In this document: positions 58,021-64,000 of the stretch, piece after piece
Layout: each line of letters opens with the position of its first letter
Position numbering within the stretch: position 1 is the first letter of the stretch
From: Cladorhizidae sp. MBARI D1340-BT2
Taxonomy: Eukaryota > Porifera > Demospongiae > Poecilosclerida > Cladorhizidae
Reading direction: 5' to 3'
NCBI GenBank assembly: GCA_028752905.1
Contig: JAQNBH010000015.1
Location: forward strand, 32,075,529-32,139,528
Length of the DNA: 64,000 nucleotides
The notes under the pieces: generated by a model
What the model saw: the letters and a program-made list of their open reading frames with translations, nothing else
The model's database searches: none
Told to the model about the DNA's origin: nothing
Position numbers and translations under genes: made by a program

Positions 58021-61000
58021 TGTGTCTAGATTAACTGGTGTAGAGATGTCTTCCAAGCACTACCTCACCCCATAAGATGTGTCTAGATTGACTGGTGTAG
58101 AGATGTCTTCCAAGCACCCATAAGATGTGTCTAGATTGACTGGTGTAGAGATGTCTTCCAAGCACTACCTCACCCCATAAGATGTGTCTAGATTGACTGG
58201 TGTAGAGATGTCTTCCAAGCACTACCTCACCCCATAAGATGTGTCTAGATTGACTGGTGTAGAGATGTCTTCCAAGCACTACCTCACCCTATAAGATGTG
58301 TCTAGATTGACTGGTGTAGAGATGTCTTCCAAGCACTACCTCACCCCATAAGATGTGTCTAGATTGACTGGTGTAGAGATGTCTTCCAAGCACTACCTCA
58401 CCCCATAAGATGTGTCTAGATTGACTGGTGTAGAGATGTCTTCCAAGCACTACCTCACCCCATAAGATGTGTCTAGATTAACTGGTGTAGAGATGTCTTC
58501 CAAGCACTACCTCACCCCATAAGATGTGTCTAGATTGACTGGTGTAGAGATGTCTTCCAAGCACTACCTCACCCCATAAGATGTGTCTAGATTGACTGGT
58601 GTAGAGATGTCTTCCAAGCACTACATGTACCTCACCCCATAAGATGTGTCTAGATTGACTGGTGTAGAGATGTCTTCCAAGCACTACCTCACCCCATAAG
58701 ATGTGTCTAGATTGACTGGTGTAGAGATGTCTTCCAAGCACTACCTCACCCTATAAGATGTGTCTAGATTGACTGGTGTAGAGATGTCTTCCAAGCACTA
58801 CCTCACCCCATAAGATGTGTCTAGATTGACTGGTGTAGAGATGTCTTCCAAGCACTACCTCACCCTATAAGATGTGTCTAGATTGACTGGTGTAGAGATG
58901 TCTTCCAAGCACTACCTCACCCTATAAGATGTGTCTAGATTGACTGGTGTAGAGATGTCTTCCAAGCACTACCTCACCCCATAAGATGTGTCTAGATTGA
59001 CTGGTGTAGAGATGTCTTCCAAGCACTACCTCACCCCATAAGATGTGTCTAGATTGACTGGTGTAGAGATGTCTTCCAAGCACTACCTCACCCCATAAGA
59101 TGTGTCTAGATTGACTGGTGTAGAGATGTCTTCCAAGCACTACCTCACCCTATAAGATGTGTCTAGATTGACTGGTGTAGAGATGTCTTCCAAGCACAAC
59201 CTCACCCCATAAGATGTGTCTAGATTGACTGGTGTAGAGATGTCTTCCAAGCACTACCTCACCCTATAAGATGTGTCTAGATTGACTGGTGTAGAGATGT
59301 CTTCCAAGCACTACCTCACCCCATAAGATGTGTCTAGATTGACTGGTGTAGAGATGTCTTCCAAGCACTACCTCACCCCATAAGATGTGTCTAGATTGAC
59401 TGGTGTAGAGATGTCTTCCAAGCACTACCTTACCCCATAAGATGTGTCTAGATTGACTGGTGTAGAGATGTCTTCCAAGCACTACCTCACCCCATAAGAT
59501 GTGTCTAGATTGACTGGTGTAGAGATGTCTTCCAAGCACTACCTCACCCTATAAGATGTGTCTAGATTGACTGGTGTAGAGATATCTTCCAAGCACTACC
59601 TCACCCCATAAGATGTGTCTAGATTGACTGGTGTAGAGATGTCTTCCAAGCACTACCTCACCCTATAAGATGTGTCTAGATTGACTGGTGTAGAGATGTC
59701 TTCCAAGCACTACCTCACCCTATAAGATGTGTCTAGATTGACTGGTGTAGAGATGTCTTCCAAGCACTACCTCACCCCATAAGATGTGTCTAGATTGACT
59801 GGTGTAGAGATGTCTTCCAAGCACTACCTCACCCCATAATATGTGTCTAGATTGACTGGTGTAGAGATGTCTTCCAAGCACTACCTCACCCCATAAGATG
59901 TGTCTAGATTGACTGGTGTAGAGATGTCTTCCAAGCACTACCTCACCCCATAAGATGTGTCTAGATTGACTGGTGTAGAGATGTCTTCCAAGCACAACCT
60001 CACCCCATAAGATGTGTCTAGATTGACTGGTGTAGAGATGTCTTCCAAGCACTACCTCACCCTATAAGATGTGTCTAGATTGACTGGTGTAGAGATGTCT
60101 TCCAAGCACTACCTCACCCCATAAGATGTGTCTAGATTGACTGTGTAGAGATGTCTTCCAAGCACAACCTCACCCCATAAGATGTGTCTAGATTGACTGG
60201 TGTAGAGATGTCTTCCAAGCACTACCTCACCCCATAAGATGTGTCTAGATTGACTGGTGTAGAGATGTCTTCCAAGCACTACCTCACCCCATAAGATGTG
60301 TCTAGATTGACTGGTGTAGAGATGTCTTCCAAGCACTACCTCACCCTATAAGATGTGTCTAGATTGACTGGTGTAGAGATGTCTTCCAAGCACTACCTCA
60401 CCCCATAAGATGTGTCTAGATTGACTGGTGTAGAGATGTCTTCCAAGCACTACCTCACCCTATAAGATGTGTCTAGATTGACTGGTGTAGAGATGTCTTC
60501 CAAGCACTACCTCACCCCATAAGATGTGTCTAGATTGACTGGTGTAGAGATGTCTTCCAAGCACTACCTCACCCTATAAGATGTGTCTAGATTGACTGGT
60601 GTAGAGATGTCTTCCAAGCACTACCTCACCCCATAAGATGTGTCTAGATTGACTGGTGTAGAGATGTCTTCCAAGCACTACCTCACCCCATAAGATGTGT
60701 CTAGATTGACTGGTGTAGAGATGTCTTCCAAGCACTACCTCACCCTATAAGATGTGTCTAGATTGACTGGTGTAGAGATGTCTTCCAAGCACTACCTCAC
60801 CCCATAAGATGTGTCTAGATTGACTGGTGTAGAGATGTCTTCCAAGCACTACCTCACCCCATAAGATGTGTCTAGATTGACTGGTGTAGAGATATCTTCC
60901 AAGCACTACCTCACCCTATAAGATGTGTCTAGATTAACTGGTGTAGAGATGTCTTCCAAGCACTAGCTCACCCTATAAGATGTGTCTAGATTGACTGGTG

Positions 61001-64000
61001 TAGAGATGTCTTCCAAGCACTACCTCACCCCATAAGATGTGTCTAGATTGACTGGTGTAGAGATGTCTTCCAAGCACTAGCTCACCCCATAAGATGTGTC
61101 TAGATTGACTGGTGTAGAGATGTCTTCCAAGCACTAGCTCACCCCATAAGATGTGTCTAGATTGACTGGTGTAGAGATGTCTTCCAAGCACTACCTCACC
61201 CTATAAGATGTGTCTAGATTGACTGGTGTAGAGATGTCTTCCAAGCACTACCTCACCCCATAAGATGTGTCTAGATTGACTGGTGTAGAGATGTCTTCCA
61301 AGCACTACCTCACCCCATAAGATGTGTCTAGATTGACTGGTGTAGAGATGTCTTCCAAGCACTACCTCACCCCATAAGATGTGTCTAGATTGACTGGTGT
61401 AGAGATGTCTTCCAAGCACTACCTCACCCCATAAGATGTGTCTAGATTGACTGGTGTAGAGATGTCTTCCAAGCACTACCTCACCCTATAAGATGTGTCT
61501 AGATTGACTGGTGTAGAGATGTCTTCCAAGCACTACCTCACCCTATAAGATGTGTCTAGATTGACTGGTGTAGAGATGTCTTCCAAGCACTACCTCACCC
61601 CATAAGATGTGTCTAGATTGACTGGTGTAGAGATGTCTTCCAAGCACTACCTCACCCTATAAGATGTGTCTAGATTGACTGGTGTAGAGATGTCTTCCAA
61701 GCACAACCTCACCCCATAAGATGTGTCTAGATTGACTGGTGTAGAGATGTCTTCCAAGCACTACCTCACCCCATAAGATGTGTCTAGATTGACTGGTGTA
61801 GAGATGTCTTCCAAGCACTACCTCACCCTATAAGATGTGTCTAGATTGACTGGTGTAGAGATATCTTCCAAGCACTACCTCACCCTATAAGATGTGTCTA
61901 GATTGACTGGTGTAGAGATGTCTTCCAAGCACTACCTCACCCCATAAGATGTGTCTAGATTGACTGGTGTAGAGATGTCTTCCAAGCACTACCTCACCCC
62001 ATAAGATGTGTCTAGATTGACTGGTGTAGAGATGTCTTCCAAGCACTACCTCACCCCATAAGATGTGTCTAGATTGACTGGTGTAGAGATGTCTTCCAAG
62101 CACTACCTTACCCCATAAGATGTGTCTAGATTGACTGGTGTAGAGATGTCTTCCAAGCACTACCTCACCCCATAAGATGTGTCTAGATTGACTGGTGTAG
62201 AGATGTCTTCCAAGCACTACCTCACCCTATAAGATGTGTCTAGATTGACTGGTGTAGAGATATCTTCCAAGCACTACCTCACCCCATAAGATGTGTCTAG
62301 ATTGACTGGTGTAGAGATGTCTTCCAAGCACTACCTCACCCTATAAGATGTGTCTAGATTGACTGGTGTAGAGATGTCTTCCAAGCACTACCTCACCCCA
62401 TAAGATGTGTCTAGATTGACTGGTGTAGAGATGTCTTCCAAGCACTACCTCACCCCATAAGATGTGTCTAGATTGACTGGTGTAGAGATGTCTTCCAAGC
62501 ACTACCTCACCCCATAAGATGTGTCTAGATTGACTGGTGTAGAGATGTCTTCCAAGCACAACCTCACCCCATAAGATGTGTCTAGATTGACTGGTGTAGA
62601 GATGTCTTCCAAGCACTACCTCACCCTATAAGATGTGTCTAGATTGACTGGTGTAGAGATGTCTTCCAAGCACTACCTCACCCCATAAGATGTGTCTAGA
62701 TTGACTGTGTAGAGATGTCTTCCAAGCACAACCTCACCCCATAAGATGTGTCTAGATTGACTGGTGTAGAGATGTCTTCCAAGCACTACCTCACCCCATA
62801 AGATGTGTCTAGATTGACTGGTGTAGAGATGTCTTCCAAGCACTACCTCACCCCATAAGATGTGTCTAGATTGACTGGTGTAGAGATGTCTTCCAAGCAC
62901 TACCTCACCCTATAAGATGTGTCTAGATTGACTGGTGTAGAGATGTCTTCCAAGCACTACCTCACCCCATAAGATGTGTCTAGATTGACTGGTGTAGAGA
63001 TGTCTTCCAAGCACTACCTCACCCCATAAGATGTGTCTAGATTGACTGGTGTAGAGATGTCTTCCAAGCACTACCTCACCCCATAAGATGTGTCTAGATT
63101 GACTGGTGTAGAGATATCTTCCAAGCACTACCTCACCCCATAAGATGTGTCTAGATTGACTGGTGTAGAGATGTCTTCCAAGCACTACATGTACCTCACC
63201 CTATAAGATGTGTCTAGATTGACTGGTGTAGAGATGTCTTCCAAGCACTACCTCACCCTATAAGATGTGTCTAGATTGACTGGTGTAGAGATGTCTTCCA
63301 AGCACTACCTCACCCCATAAGATGTGTCTAGATTGACTGGTGTAGAGATGTCTTCCAAGCACTACCTCACCCTATAAGATGTGTCTAGATTGACTGGTGT
63401 AGAGATGTCTTCCAAGCACTACCTCACCCCATAAGATGTGTCTAGATTGACTGGTGTAGAGATGTCTTCCAAGCACTACCTCACCCCATAAGATGTGTCT
63501 AGATTGACTGGTGTGTAGAGATGTCTTCCAAGCACTACCTCACCCCATAAGATGTGTCTAGATTGACTGGTGTAGAGATGTCTTCCAAGCACTACCTCAC
63601 CCTATAAGATGTGTCTAGATTGACTGGTGTAGAGATGTCTTCCAAGCACTACCTCACCCCATAAGATGTGTCTAGATTGACTGGTGTAGAGATGTCTTCC
63701 AAGCACTAGCTCACCCCATAAGATGTGTCTAGATTGACTGGTGTAGAGATGTCTTCCAAGCACTACCTCACCCCATAAGATGTGTCTAGATTGACTGGTG
63801 TAGAGATGTCTTCCAAGCACTACCTCACCCTATAAGATGTGTCTAGATTGACTGGTGTAGAGATGTCTTCCAAGCACTACCTCACCCTATAAGATGTGTC
63901 TAGATTGACTGGTGTAGAGATGTCTTCCAAGCACTAGCTCACCCTATAAGATGTGTCTAGATTGACTGGTGTAGAGATGTCTTCCAAGCACTACCTCACC
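57985..64000. repeat. 57-bp minisatellite, at least 6 kb (about 105 copies)
   Basis: The unit includes gtagagatgtcttccaagca, ctacctcaccccataagatg and tgtctagattgactg. It runs off the right edge. The minus strand gives 19-residue repeats (LGRHLYTSQSRHILWGEVV) in one frame, but the frequent ccctat variant turns the Trp codon into TAG, so it is interrupted every 2-6 units. Marker variants recur about 2.6 kb apart. Adjacent copies are nearly identical. Confidence 0.97.

Noticed and set aside
57985..64000. CRISPR array or coding 19-residue repeat protein in the 57-bp array
   Set aside because: Units are directly adjacent with no unique spacers, and the host is eukaryotic. The single open frame is broken by TAG every few units.
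1..64000. tRNA, rRNA or other structured RNA genes
   Set aside because: I looked for tRNA A/B-box pairs with a cloverleaf and for rRNA signatures and saw none that I could support by eye.

Overview
The window reads as invertebrate animal nuclear DNA. It holds spliced exons with GT-AG borders, a striatin-family gene (an animal and fungal scaffold protein), Ty3/gypsy and restriction-like-endonuclease (RLE) non-LTR retrotransposon debris, and a very large load of minisatellites. I cannot name the species. An early-branching marine invertebrate such as a sponge is a guess, not a result. No bacterial gene organisation is present.

Layout. Positions 1-4810 are a graveyard of Ty3/gypsy elements. Minus-strand protease, gag-like and RT/RNase H pieces lie head to head with a longer plus-strand pol that carries stops and a frameshift, followed by a probable LTR. 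Two 3' ends of one non-LTR family lie at 6.2-6.56 kb (minus) and 7.93-9.0 kb (plus). A terminal coding exon of an unidentified minus-strand gene lies at 10554-10703.

From 11823 to 55183 the minus strand carries the 3' part of a striatin gene. I place 13 exons totalling 1791 nt (596 codons plus stop). Every splice phase agrees with its neighbour and every border is GT-AG. They encode a Ser/Pro-rich linker, acidic segments and a C-terminal seven-bladed WD40 propeller. The N-terminal coiled-coil exons are not seen and should lie above 55183, probably beyond the window. Striatins are the PP2A-binding B''' scaffolds of STRIPAK complexes.

Seven of the introns carry tandem arrays with mostly unrelated units (about 13, 16, 18, 19, 21, 22, 23, 24, 26, 31, 34, 35, 42 and 56 bp). 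By my estimate, arrays make up about 60% of the gene span. The largest is an 8.7-kb array of a 16-bp unit with an AGATCT palindrome, and it contains an internal 3.5-kb duplication. Above 55183 come an 18-bp array abutting a splice acceptor, a 14-bp array, a possible plus-strand coding scrap, and a 57-bp array of 6 kb that runs off the window.

The most interesting points are: array sequence that seems to supply splicing signals (a duplicated consensus 5' splice site giving an in-frame His/Thr-rich insertion, and a repeat-borne branch point 26 nt from an acceptor); higher-order duplications inside arrays; a foldback repeat family; a perfect-looking hairpin element; and many long G/C homopolymers.
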